From positions 140,271-204,270 of the forward strand of contig NZ_JAXMOR010000005.1 of the NCBI RefSeq assembly GCF_034669705.1: a stretch of 64,000 nt of DNA. The letters run 5' to 3'. Positions 55,001 to 63,805 of this stretch are shown piece after piece (position 1 is the first letter of the stretch; every line of letters starts with the position of its first letter). Made by a program: the position numbers and the translations under genes. The notes beneath the pieces were generated by a model. The model searched no databases. It saw only the letters and a program-made list of their open reading frames with translations, and was not told the origin of the DNA. Source of the DNA: Marinovum sp034669705. GTDB taxonomy: Bacteria; Pseudomonadota; Alphaproteobacteria; Rhodobacterales; Rhodobacteraceae.

Positions 55001-55275
55001 CGTTAACCTCAACTCCGAATGAGCTTCATGTAGCTCGGTCAGCGTGGATTTCCTGGGGTTCCCCCCGGTTTTCCAAGGTTTTCGATTCAGGATTGCTACC
55101 GTGTAGCACATCCGCGCTGCCAGAACACCGCCGGTTTCTCCGACCAGGTTCAGCCCGCGCACCGCCCCTTTTCGTGCTCGGCCTGAACCAAGGAAGTCGG
55201 GAGTCAAACCTCAGAATATTTTTTCCGCGGACGCACCGACCTCCCTCTCACAACAGTGAAGAAGGAACCATTTCC

Positions 55276-56583
55276 ATGACCACCATCAGCGACAGCACCA
55301 AGAACGTCCTGGCCATGATCACCGCACAGCAAGCTGCCCGCGGTCAGGCTGCCCCTGCCTGGGAACAAATGTCGAGTCAGGCAATCGCCCCTGCGCCCAC
55401 GCAAGATGTTGCCCTTGCCAAGCCTGCGACCAAAAGGAAAGCCAAGGCCAAGAAATCGAAGAAGACCGGTGACTTCGAAGAACGGCACATCGCGCGCATT
55501 GCCAATGCTGACGGCCGTGTAACATACCGGGTCCAGATTCGCCGGAAGGTGAATGATAAGTCCCGTAGTCTCTGCCATACGTTCAGTCATCTGAGGAATG
55601 CGAAGAAGTGGCGCGATAAGAGGCTGGCCGAGATCGAGTTGCACGGTTTCCCGATCGAAGTAACAAACGACACAACGGTCGCGGACGTGATTGCCGATCG
55701 GCTGAAGCGCGGCAAAAAACTTGGCAAATCTGCTTTGCAGAACTTGGAGTATATCCGGGATCACGAGTTCGGCCAAACCAATGTCGCTTTGCTTACGCAG
55801 CAGCGGCTCTATGACTTTGCCGGGACTCTGCTGGATGGCGACAGAACGCCACAGACCGTGGCGGGCTACATGACGCATCTGGCCGCGACCCTGAAATGGG
55901 CGCACAGGCGCGGAACCCTTCTTCCCATCGAGGCAGTATCATTGGCCATGGAAACCCTCTGGGAAGACGAAGTTCTGGCTCGGTCCAATGAAAGGAACCG
56001 GCGACCCCAGCTGGCGGAACTCGATGCGATCCTCAATGCCCTCGTCGAGAACCGCCGCCAAAAGCTTCCAGTCGCGGCCATCGTAGTTTTTGCCATCTAC
56101 TCGGGGCGCAGGCTGGGCGAGATTTGCCGGTTGCGCTGGGAGGATCTGCGGGAGGACAAAAGCCAGATCCTGGTTCGCGACATGAAGCATCCGCGCAAAA
56201 AGAAAGGCAACGACGTCTGGTGCAAACTGCCGCCCGAGGCGCTGGCGATCATCCAAGCAATGCCCCGCACTGCCCCACGTATTTTCCCTTTTTCGGAAAG
56301 GTCGATTGGCACCGCCTACGCGCGTCATCGGGACAAGGTCGGCATCACGGATCTGCGTTTCCATGATCTTCGGCATGAGGCCATCAGTCGGCGCTTTGAG
56401 ATGGGCGAACCCGCCTCCTTTGTTGCCAAGTTCTCGGGGCACAAAAATGGCGGCTGTCTCTACCGATACGAGCACGTTGAAGAAATAGGCGACAAGTTTG
56501 CCGGTTGGCCTTGGTTCGACCGCGTCCTGAAGATGTGCAGGACGCTTCAGGCGGAAGATCACGTCGCAGACCCAATCTGCTGA
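55276..56583 (+). CDS. Tyrosine recombinase (dusA-associated type integrase)
   Basis: A 435-residue site-specific recombinase. ATG 55276 is preferred to the longer frame from 54952 because an AGAAGGAA site precedes it. Residues 1-60 are basic and may contact DNA arms; the SAM-like core-binding domain spans ~130-240. Catalytic residues: Arg279 (SGRRLGEICRLRW), His363 and Arg366 (FHDLRHEA), His389 (SGHKNGG) and nucleophile Tyr398 (YRYEHV). It should excise and integrate the island at dusA. GC is lower than in core genes to the left, consistent with acquisition. Confidence 0.9.
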   Translation: MTTISDSTKNVLAMITAQQAARGQAAPAWEQMSSQAIAPAPTQDVALAKPATKRKAKAKKSKKTGDFEERHIARIANADGRVTYRVQIRRKVNDKSRSLCHTFSHLRNAKKWRDKRLAEIELHGFPIEVTNDTTVADVIADRLKRGKKLGKSALQNLEYIRDHEFGQTNVALLTQQRLYDFAGTLLDGDRTPQTVAGYMTHLAATLKWAHRRGTLLPIEAVSLAMETLWEDEVLARSNERNRRPQLAELDAILNALVENRRQKLPVAAIVVFAIYSGRRLGEICRLRWEDLREDKSQILVRDMKHPRKKKGNDVWCKLPPEALAIIQAMPRTAPRIFPFSERSIGTAYARHRDKVGITDLRFHDLRHEAISRRFEMGEPASFVAKFSGHKNGGCLYRYEHVEEIGDKFAGWPWFDRVLKMCRTLQAEDHVADPIC

Positions 56584-56663
56584 CGGTATCAATCAAACCG
56601 CCTAACAAGAATTTGCATCGATCCCAGGTCCTCTTCAGAACTGAAGAGACGATGGAGCCCCCC

Positions 56664-56912
56664 ATGAAGACAATCGACCTCCTGCTTGCACGTTTTGGCG
56701 GTGACCCGGTCATCCCACTCGAAGTTGCGGCAAGCTACTGGAACTACAAGCCGGATACTTTGAAGCAAAAGATCGATGACGGCGAGGTCCGGATCCCATA
56801 CTTCAGTCTCGACGAAGGCAAACAGAAAGCGCGCAAATTCGTTCTGCTCGTGGACCTCGCCGCTTTGATCGAAAACCGGTATGCCGCTGCCGCGGCGAAG
56901 TTTCAGGATTAA
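56664..56912 (+). CDS. PrtN/pyocin-activator-family small regulator
   Basis: An 82-residue protein starting at ATG 56664 (GGAG at 56654-56657; an in-frame ATG at 56652 is less well placed). MKTIDLLLARFGGDPVIPLEVAASYW, NYKPDTLKQKIDDGEVRIPYFSLDEG and KARKFVLLVDLAALIENRY fit the PyocinActivator family, which has a winged-helix-like DNA-binding plan. PrtN activates pyocin genes in Pseudomonas. On integrative elements a gene of this kind next to the integrase commonly acts as excisionase or regulator; that role here is inference from position. Confidence 0.72.
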   Translation: MKTIDLLLARFGGDPVIPLEVAASYWNYKPDTLKQKIDDGEVRIPYFSLDEGKQKARKFVLLVDLAALIENRYAAAAAKFQD

Positions 56913-57658
56913 TGGGAAGAACTCGATGCTGCCTGAGGACTGGAGGGCGCGGCGGACATCGCCGCGCCATTCCACCGTCAAAGACATTCTGGCAGGTCTC
57001 AGGACCATTTGGGTGCCTGTCAATCACGATTGCACGATTTCGCCCACCGACCTCCGCCGCCCCATGCGACCCGCTTGCTCTTCCACTGGATTGAGAACAT
57101 CTCAATGCGGATTTCTTATGGAGGAAGGCCGCCGGAGCCCAAGCGTCCTTCACGGTCGGCTGCGAAAGCTTGGACGATGACACGGTGCGGCGAGATCGGT
57201 AAGTGTCTGCGCCGCATGGGCAACGAGTTTGAAGAGGCCGCACACCGTGTTGGCGTGTTTCGCTTCCAAGGCCAACCGACTTCCGTGAAGCCCACGGAGG
57301 GCAATAACCCCTCCTGGGTCCGGACTGGCGCTTTGCACGATGCTTCAGCGACCCCAAGCAACATCCAACCGGCGCGCTGACGTTGACCGTGTGACGCACT
57401 GGCCCCGGAAGGGAGCCTGTTCCATCTGGACAACCACCTCACTTTTCTGAATACCATCCGCAATGCGGGACCGGCGGACGAGCCGCCGAGCTGCATCGAG
57501 CTCGAGAGCCACCTCGAACGGCGGCGCCGCGAAGTCGGCTCGAGCGCCTACTTTCGGGCTTAGAATAGTGGAAATAGGGGTGTCGGACCCAATGCAACGT
57601 GTGATTTTCCGGGCAATATCGGTCCCAATCACATGGATCTCGCGGCACGCCTGAACGG
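56913..57658. other. Gene-poor stretch of the island
   Basis: About 746 bp between the PrtN-like gene and the DUF2254 gene. Several overlapping frames exist on both strands, but none shows a good ribosome site, a recognisable motif or protein-like composition. The best candidate is a minus-strand 95-codon frame at 57345-57632 (MIGTDIARKITRC...). It may be the remains of a gene broken by several mutations. Confidence 0.4.
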
Positions 57659-58951
57659 TTAAGCACTGGTCCTTTTAATTGGCGAAGCGCCAGGTTTCTG
57701 CACGGATGCGTGCGCCCGCCGGACCCTCTCGAGGTCGTGAGGGAAACTCAACTCTTGCTCGGCGCGTGCGAAGGCAAGCACTGCCTGCTCATGAGCCGCC
57801 TGGCTGATTTCCGTCGCTGGCAGCTGTGCCAGAAGGGCAAGTGAGCGCTGGAGCCAGATGCCGACTTCGACCGATCCTACGCCGTCTTTGCTGATCGCCG
57901 CATATGCATCCTCCAATAGATCCCGGGGGTCCAACGGCGGCACGAATACCCTTTCGAACTGCGGCTGCGCACTGGCTTCGGCGTCCTCGTTAATGCTCCA
58001 GGCCCGAATGATCCGTGACATCCGCACAACAATGTCTATGGCCGTCCCTGGATCGTTGATCCCCGGCGACAAAGCGCGAGAGCCGATCTCCGACATGACG
58101 ATAAGACCAAAGCGCGGATCACTGGCATACGTGCGGCGCTCGGCCACGATGAAGGCATCGAGCAATTCGCTCAGTTCCAGTACAGTTTGCCCAGCCGAGG
58201 GCTTTATCGTCGCGAGCGCCCGCTGCGGGTGGACGAACGCGCCCGGCAGGATTCGGACGCAGATCACGGCCTCGTTCTGTTGTGCCCATTTGTCGAGCCG
58301 GCCGGTGTCGATGTGCTGGATGAAGCCGAGCTCCTCAGAATAGAGATCGACCCCGCCCTCCGGGAGACTGCCGATTGGCCGTCCACCCAGCGGAGCGGCG
58401 TTGTGGAAATGGTCGAACGCCTCGCGCGTTGCCGCGTCCACCTTCTCGATAGTGTTTCCCAGCCGCCCCAGCCGAGCAATGTTGTCGACCCAACGGACAA
58501 AAGTGAGGACCACCCAAGCGAATATCGCGATGGTGAATAGGAAGAGCGCGAAACGCCCGGCGACTTCGAAGTAACCGACCTTGATTGCGATGATACCTAC
58601 GATGCTGAAGATGAAGGCACCGATGAAGCTTGACAGTGCCTCTTGGGACAACCCGTCCGAAATGATCAGAGCAAAAGCCCGCGGCGTCGCACTGCCGCCC
58701 GCCGAGGCATAGGCTGATACCATGGAGGCGACGGCGAAGGTCGCCACCCCCAGCATGCTGGCAGAGATCACCGTTAGCAGCTTCTCGACCGTCTCGGTGC
58801 TAATGTCGGGCACAATCTCCTGGAGCGGAAGCCTGTCCGCGAGATGCGCCACGAACACCACCGCGACCGCGAGAACCGCATTGCGCAGAGGCTTGACCCA
58901 GAGCTTTTCGCGCAGGTTCCGGATGGTAATCTTCAGGCGGCTACGGATCAT
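57659..58951 (-). CDS. DUF2254 membrane protein
   Basis: A 430-residue inner-membrane protein starting at ATG 58951 (GGGGTG upstream). Three or four spans in residues ~20-180 include KLLTVISASMLGVATFAVASMVSAYASAGGSATPRAFALIISD, the family's most conserved block, and FIFSIVGIIAIKVGYFEVAGRFALF. A large soluble C-terminal part has ERRTYASDPRFGLIVMSEIGSRALSPGINDPGTAID. Membrane-stress or transport roles have been suggested for the family, but nothing is firmly established. It is divergent from the next gene. Confidence 0.85.
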   Translation of the reverse strand: MIRSRLKITIRNLREKLWVKPLRNAVLAVAVVFVAHLADRLPLQEIVPDISTETVEKLLTVISASMLGVATFAVASMVSAYASAGGSATPRAFALIISDGLSQEALSSFIGAFIFSIVGIIAIKVGYFEVAGRFALFLFTIAIFAWVVLTFVRWVDNIARLGRLGNTIEKVDAATREAFDHFHNAAPLGGRPIGSLPEGGVDLYSEELGFIQHIDTGRLDKWAQQNEAVICVRILPGAFVHPQRALATIKPSAGQTVLELSELLDAFIVAERRTYASDPRFGLIVMSEIGSRALSPGINDPGTAIDIVVRMSRIIRAWSINEDAEASAQPQFERVFVPPLDPRDLLEDAYAAISKDGVGSVEVGIWLQRSLALLAQLPATEISQAAHEQAVLAFARAEQELSFPHDLERVRRAHASVQKPGASPIKRTSA

Positions 58952-59123
58952 AATGGCACCCCAGTGAGATTTTGCATCCTCGCGCAGCAACCCGAGACTA
59001 TGCAAGCTCAAAGCGGAATCGCGTTGGACCGCTCCGTGCACCGGAGATATCGCCGACGTCACTTGCCTAACTGATGGTTTGTTTTACTTGTCGCGGGACG
59101 CATCACGCGAAGGATTGTCGATC

Positions 59124-60179
59124 ATGAAGCCGCTGTTCTGGGTCATCTCCGCCTTCTTCGTGGTTCAGACAATCTTTCCATTAATTCGCAGCTCCAAATG
59201 GTGGATCCGCGTGAGCGATTTCCCCCGCCTTCAGATCGCCTCAGCGCTGGCCGTCCTGCTGGTCGGTTACCTGGTCCTGTTCGGGATCACCGACCCCTGG
59301 GACGTTCTCTACCTGGTGGCCGTCGTGCCGGCGCTGTGCCTGCAGCTGTTCCGGATCTTTCCCTATACGATCGGCGCGCCGAACCAAGTCATGCAGGCGT
59401 CTGCGCATCGTCCGGAGAACCGCATCCGGGTGTTGATCTCGAACGTCCTGATGGAGAACCGCAACCCGATCGATCTTCTTCAGGTCGTCCGCGACGTCAG
59501 ACCCGATCTGCTGCTCGTGATGGAGACAGACGACTGGTGGCACCAGAAACTCGAGGCGCTCCATTCGGTGTTTCCGTATCGGATTAAACGCCCGCAGGAC
59601 AACTACTACGGCATGGAGCTTTTCTCGAAGCTGGAACTCGAAGCCAACGACGTCCGGTTTCTGCTGTCCGACAAGATCCCCTCGATCCGAACCGGTGTGC
59701 GCCTGCCGTCAGACGTCTGGATCGACTTCTACGGCATCCACCCTCGGCCGCCAGACCCGGACCATGACAGCGAGGGGCGCGACGCCGAGATCCTGCTCGT
59801 CGCTAAGGAAATGCGCCAGTCGAAGCGCGCCGCCATCGTGGCAGGTGATCTAAACGACGTCGCCTGGTCGCATACCACCCGGCTGTTCCAGCGGATGAGC
59901 GGCGCCTTGGACCCACGGCGTGGTCGTGGCATGTTCAGCACCTTCCATGCTGGCCACATCCTCTTGAGATGGCCACTCGATCATGTCTTTCACGATAATT
60001 CGTTCACCTTGGTGGAATTGCGCCGTCTGCCAAATATCGGCTCGGACCATTTCCCGGTTCTCGTCGAACTGCAATACGAGCCGAAGGCCGAAGCGGAGCA
60101 GGACGCCCCCGACGTAGTCCAGGCAGATCGCGAGGAGGCGAAGGAGATGATCGAAGAGGGACGTGAGGCTGTGGACTAA
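59124..60179 (+). CDS. Membrane-anchored endonuclease/exonuclease/phosphatase-family protein
   Basis: A 351-residue protein, start ATG 59124. Residues ~1-90 contain about three spans (PLFWVISAFFVVQTIFPLI, ASALAVLLVGYLVLFGI and VLYLVAVVPALCLQLFRIF). From residue ~105 the EEP fold follows: IRVLISNVLMENRN, PDLLLVMETDDWW (metal-binding Glu), FYGIHPRPPD (catalytic His), VAGDLNDVAWS (Asp and Asn), and WPLDHVF with NIGSDHFPVLVEL (Asp-His). The active site therefore seems complete. The C-terminus is a charged Glu/Ala helix. The substrate may be nucleic acid, a phosphoinositide or a phospholipid. Confidence 0.85.
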   Translation: MKPLFWVISAFFVVQTIFPLIRSSKWWIRVSDFPRLQIASALAVLLVGYLVLFGITDPWDVLYLVAVVPALCLQLFRIFPYTIGAPNQVMQASAHRPENRIRVLISNVLMENRNPIDLLQVVRDVRPDLLLVMETDDWWHQKLEALHSVFPYRIKRPQDNYYGMELFSKLELEANDVRFLLSDKIPSIRTGVRLPSDVWIDFYGIHPRPPDPDHDSEGRDAEILLVAKEMRQSKRAAIVAGDLNDVAWSHTTRLFQRMSGALDPRRGRGMFSTFHAGHILLRWPLDHVFHDNSFTLVELRRLPNIGSDHFPVLVELQYEPKAEAEQDAPDVVQADREEAKEMIEEGREAVD

Positions 60180-60289
60180 CGCGGGCGCGCTGTTCAAAGT
60201 TTGGACCGGACGGAGCGCTGATCCTGACCGTCCTGTCCAGGCAAACCGATCTCCGAAAAAAGGAAGGCTCGGATACTCGGGCGTATCCT

Positions 60290-60448
60290 ATGGATATCAT
60301 CCGGATTATCATCGCGATTCTGCTGCCGCCACTGCGCGATTTTCTCCGAGAAGGGCTGGGGCAGCACTTCTGGATCAAAATCATCTTGACGATCTTCGGA
60401 TATGTGTCCGGGAACATCCGCGCGCTTTACATTATCATCAAGAGGTGA
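60290..60448 (+). CDS. Pmp3/YqaE-family membrane peptide
   Basis: A 52-residue peptide, MDIIRIIIAILLPPLRDFLR, then EGLGQHFWIKIILTIFGYVSGNIRALYIIIKR. It has two hydrophobic hairpin spans with the family's conserved AILLPPL and GLGxHFWIxIxLT positions, where GQHFW replaces the usual GKHFW. Pmp3 proteins are small stress-induced proteolipids that maintain membrane potential under salt or cold stress. The ATG has no strong ribosome site. It lies 111 bp after the EEP gene in the same direction. Confidence 0.78.
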   Translation: MDIIRIIIAILLPPLRDFLREGLGQHFWIKIILTIFGYVSGNIRALYIIIKR

Positions 60449-60542
60449 CCTGCGACCCTACACGTTTGGCGCCTCACTCTGGCTACCTCTTTCTGAAATA
60501 TGGGTTTTCGTCTCTCGGCAAGTGTTAGGGAGATGGCTCAGA

Positions 60543-61598
60543 TCAGGCCGAGGCATCGCAACGTTTCGAAGGACGTAGCGTGATGGACCAGGTCGTTCCG
60601 TCTCTCCGTGAAAGTTCGATCTCGCCATTCAGCTGTTTCGCCAAAGCCTCGACAATACGGCTGCCGCCACCGCGTTGTGCTGGAGTGTCGTCGATTCCAG
60701 AGCCATCATCTGCCACCAGGAGGTGATAGCCGCCTTTCGCTTCCGCAAAGGTGATCCGGACCAAGCCGGACGTTCGATCCGTGAAGGCATGCTTGATTGC
60801 GTTCGTGATCAACTCGTTGGCCAGCAGAGAAAGAGGCAGCGCGGTCTCCGCATGGAGCTCTGCGTCAAAGATCTCGCTCACAAGAGTAATGTGTGGTGGG
60901 CAGATAGAGAGGCGGAGGTGGTCCAAAAGTGCGGTGAACAGCGCCTTGGATGTCAGGAACTCGCTCTCGTTCCGATCGTCCAGAATGTCATGCACGATTG
61001 CGATCGAACGGATGCGGGCGGCTGCCGCTGTCAGCGCCTCGGTTGCCGCTGGGTGCTCAGCTGTCCGCGCCTTGGTGCGCAGCAGAGCGGACACAATGGC
61101 AAGGTTGTTCTTCACCCGATGAACGAGCTCGCGTCGAAGATCTTCTGCCGTTTTGAGCGCCGCTCGTAGCTGGTCCTCTGTCCGGCGCTGGATCACCAGC
61201 TGGGCGTTCAGACGTCGGATCTGTTGCGAATGATCGGCGAACCGATGCGGCGTCGGATGGGATTCCATTAATAGGACCTGTGGCTCGGCATGACCGGCGA
61301 GCAAAAGGCCGCGCCCCTTCAGTTCAATCTGCTGGTCCTCGCGCCACAGCGCCAAGGGAGTCCAGCTTGACGAGATACCAACCGAATGCAGCGCTTTTGC
61401 AAGGGTGCCCCTCCGAGGCTGCCAGTCATCAAGCCTCGCGAGGCGCGGGATGCCTTCTCGCCGGCCCATAACTGTATGTGCCCGAGTGTTGCAGTCCACC
61501 ACTTTGCCCTTCAGATCAACAATCACAATAGCAACCGGAAGTTCCAAAAGAACGCGCTGCGCAATTTCTGGTCCCCCATGCGATTGCCCTTGGGTCAC
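60543..61598 (-). CDS. PAS-HisKA_2 sensor histidine kinase
   Basis: A 351-residue soluble kinase beginning with GTG 61598, which overlaps the stop of the upstream gene (GTGA). Residues ~12-120 form a PAS-like sensor (VLLELPVAIVIVDLKGKVVDCNTRAHTVMGRREGIPRL). The phospho-acceptor is His160 in ELVHRVKNNLAIVSALL, the HisKA_2 type. The N box NELITNAIKH is at 261-270 and the G box DDGSGI at 297-302. There are no spans. The cognate response regulator is not in the window. Coupling to the gene upstream suggests one signalling unit. Confidence 0.9.
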   Translation of the reverse strand: MTQGQSHGGPEIAQRVLLELPVAIVIVDLKGKVVDCNTRAHTVMGRREGIPRLARLDDWQPRRGTLAKALHSVGISSSWTPLALWREDQQIELKGRGLLLAGHAEPQVLLMESHPTPHRFADHSQQIRRLNAQLVIQRRTEDQLRAALKTAEDLRRELVHRVKNNLAIVSALLRTKARTAEHPAATEALTAAAARIRSIAIVHDILDDRNESEFLTSKALFTALLDHLRLSICPPHITLVSEIFDAELHAETALPLSLLANELITNAIKHAFTDRTSGLVRITFAEAKGGYHLLVADDGSGIDDTPAQRGGGSRIVEALAKQLNGEIELSRRDGTTWSITLRPSKRCDASA

Positions 61599-62137
61599 GG
61601 GCCCTCCGCGAGATCAGGGTCGAAGGCTCGGTAATATTCCCGTTCGCTCACGGCGTTGCCGGGGGTTTGCGTCAGGCGCACGACCACCCGGCACCCCGGG
61701 TCCCCTTGTGCGATCGTCTCCTGTAGCTCCACGCGTGCATATCCGAGATTGTCAGCCGTGATTCGACCGAAAACGTTCGAAGTCATCATGCACAAAGATG
61801 GCCGATCCTTAACTGCCGCGCCGAACGGACAGCGCCTGTTCCCGAAGACCAGTTCATCCCTTGAGGCCGAGATAAGATAGAAGTCGCCGCCAATGCGCTT
61901 CTTGAGATCGATACATACTTCGCCGACCTCTTCGGCACTCAGACGGCGGGTGCCCATAGCTTCTTTGTAACTGTCATCGATCCAACGGCCGACGCTGCTT
62001 CCGACAGTGCTGATGTAGCCTTCGGCCGCCTCGACGCCGATGACGTCTTCCAAGCTGCCGGACAGTTCACGCACAAATTTGCGAAGGAAAAGGTCTCGGT
62101 CGAGATCAAGGTCAACAGCCTCAATGCGTTTCGACAT
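61595..62137 (-). CDS. Methanogen output domain 1 (MetOD1)-type protein
   Basis: A 180-residue soluble protein, start ATG 62137 with GGAGGA. The whole chain resembles MetOD1: FLRKFVRELSGSLEDVIG, AAEGYISTVGSSVGRWIDDSY, GGDFYLISASRDELVFGNRRCPFGAAVK and SLCMMTSNVFGRITADNLGYARVEL. Cys103 (RRCPFG) and Cys116 (SLCMMTS) sit where related V4R/output domains bind a metal or cofactor. It is translationally coupled to a histidine kinase through GTGA. Probably a sensory input or output partner of the kinase; the signal is unknown. Confidence 0.72.
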   Translation of the reverse strand: MSKRIEAVDLDLDRDLFLRKFVRELSGSLEDVIGVEAAEGYISTVGSSVGRWIDDSYKEAMGTRRLSAEEVGEVCIDLKKRIGGDFYLISASRDELVFGNRRCPFGAAVKDRPSLCMMTSNVFGRITADNLGYARVELQETIAQGDPGCRVVVRLTQTPGNAVSEREYYRAFDPDLAEGP

Positions 62138-62221
62138 CCGAATCCTCCGTAACGGTTTCCAACGGTCTAAGCATAGCAGAGAAATTCCCGCGTTAGCAGG
62201 GCGGCTGGACATCAGGCAATT

Positions 62222-63805
62222 TCAGTGCAGACGACAAGCCGCGCGGAGGCGGTTACGACCCCCCACCAGCCCCATGGCCTGCGAGGGGCGAGACCGTCCC
62301 ACTGAAGAGGGAGGGAACTCGATACCGGACGTCCGCTGCGACCCTGTATTACGCAGGATTGGGCCGGAATTACGCATCGACCAAGCGCCAGAAACCATGT
62401 TTTCGGCCATGTTCCTGCTTGAGCCCCTCAAGGAACAACGAGTGCGGGGGAAATCGCCGTAATCCTCGATGGCGGCATCGCAGGACTGGCATTCGACCAG
62501 GTGGCGCGCCGCGTAGCGATAGCGCTTGGACTTTCCCCCGGAGAGGGTGTCCAGAACCATCGCGCGGCGCATCAGCGTGGCGGCGAGTGGATGCTCGGCT
62601 TCGAGCGCGTCAGCCGCCGCCGTCAGGGTGGTATAGGAATTTCCGTCCAGCTTGTCGGCCCGCGCCAGAACAGTCCGTGCCGCGCGGTCGTGAGACGGCC
62701 AGTCCACGAGGAAGCTGATCGCGGCGCCGAGGTGCGGGTAGGCCTCAGCGAAGTCCAGAGCGGCTTCTTCGGCCTCGATGTCGTCGAAATCGGGCAGCAG
62801 TTTGAGATACTTCCGAAGGCAAGGCGCGCTGAGGGTCTGCTCGAATGTCGCCCACAGATGGGCCTTCAATTCCTCCGTCTTGCCCTGCCGTTCAAGACAT
62901 TCTTCATAGACCGCATCAAGATCATAGCGGAACATCCGGAACGCCGTTCCGTCTTCAGCGGCGCGGGAACGGGTGACGATGCCAAAAGCCTCGTCAACAC
63001 GTCCGGCGTCCAACAAGCGCCGGGCCACGTCGGGGGCGATGGTGCCATAGGTCAGCTGTTCTGCGGAATAGCGGGCGATGTAGGCGTCGACATCCCCCTG
63101 CGCGTCCGCGACGTCGGCCAGGATGATCGACTGCGTCGCCTGCTTGCTGCGGCGCAGGCTGTCTTCGGCGGACGACATCAGGCCATAACCCTGGTATTGC
63201 GCGAGTTCCTGCTCGGTCGGGGGCGCCTCGGCCCAGGTTTCCGTGATCCGCTTGAGATGCTCCAGCCCCTCCTCGCCGAGCGCCTCCGCCGTCGCGGGAA
63301 TGATCCCGTCGAACTCGCCGTAACGGGCCTCGGCAACCGCGTCGAGAACGCGCTCGGCCAGAGCGGTCCGGTCCTTCGAAACCTTGGGCGATATCTCCGC
63401 GATCAGGTCTACCGCGTCACTCATGACGCCACCGATCGCGCCGTTGCTGTCATCGGTGCGTTCGTGGATCGCGGGGGCCAGTTGCAGGAAGGACCAGAGC
63501 AGCTCAAAAGCCTCGTCCGGATCCTGCGGGGCGATGGTGGTCTCGATCATGCCCAGCAGACCCTCGAGATCCTTGACCAACGCCCTCTGCTTGCGCCAGT
63601 CGACAAAGCTGGTCGCGCGGCGCAGCGAGGCGAAGCGTTTGCGCAGATCGGCGGCAACCTCGTGGGGCCCCTGGGCGGCACTTAGTTCCATCCGCGCGCG
63701 ACGCTGCAAAGTCGCGCTCCCCTTAACCAGGTCCATGACCAGCGCGGCGAGGCTCGCAGCGCCAAGTTTCTCGAGGTTGGCCTGATTCAGGGTTTTCTTG
63801 GACAT
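62222..63805 (-). CDS. DUF6880-like protein with C-terminal frameshift
   Basis: Start ATG 63805 (MSKKTLNQANLEKLGAASLAALVMDLVKGS). Residues ~1-450 are an Ala/Glu/Leu-rich helical repeat protein, with DVARRLLDAGRVDEAFGIV and HLVECQSCDAAIEDYGDF near the end, resembling DUF6880. After DYGDFP the open frame continues to 62222 with basic, non-conserved sequence. In another frame the DNA encodes HSLFLEGLKQEHGRKHGFW and RLVDA, then TAA at 62370. One C is missing in a run (G-run at 62446-62450 on the plus strand). The original gene likely ran 63805-62370. Function unknown. Confidence 0.72.
   Translation of the reverse strand: MSKKTLNQANLEKLGAASLAALVMDLVKGSATLQRRARMELSAAQGPHEVAADLRKRFASLRRATSFVDWRKQRALVKDLEGLLGMIETTIAPQDPDEAFELLWSFLQLAPAIHERTDDSNGAIGGVMSDAVDLIAEISPKVSKDRTALAERVLDAVAEARYGEFDGIIPATAEALGEEGLEHLKRITETWAEAPPTEQELAQYQGYGLMSSAEDSLRRSKQATQSIILADVADAQGDVDAYIARYSAEQLTYGTIAPDVARRLLDAGRVDEAFGIVTRSRAAEDGTAFRMFRYDLDAVYEECLERQGKTEELKAHLWATFEQTLSAPCLRKYLKLLPDFDDIEAEEAALDFAEAYPHLGAAISFLVDWPSHDRAARTVLARADKLDGNSYTTLTAAADALEAEHPLAATLMRRAMVLDTLSGGKSKRYRYAARHLVECQSCDAAIEDYGDFPRTRCSLRGSSRNMAENMVSGAWSMRNSGPILRNTGSQRTSGIEFPPSSVGRSRPSQAMGLVGGRNRLRAACRLH

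Noticed and set aside
54995..55207. A 70-codon minus-strand frame between dusA and the integrase
   Set aside because: No ribosome site and improbable composition; the region is more likely attachment and promoter DNA.
54900..55300. tRNA gene as integration target
   Set aside because: No tRNA-like cloverleaf or TTCGAAT-type arm next to the integrase; dusA fits better.
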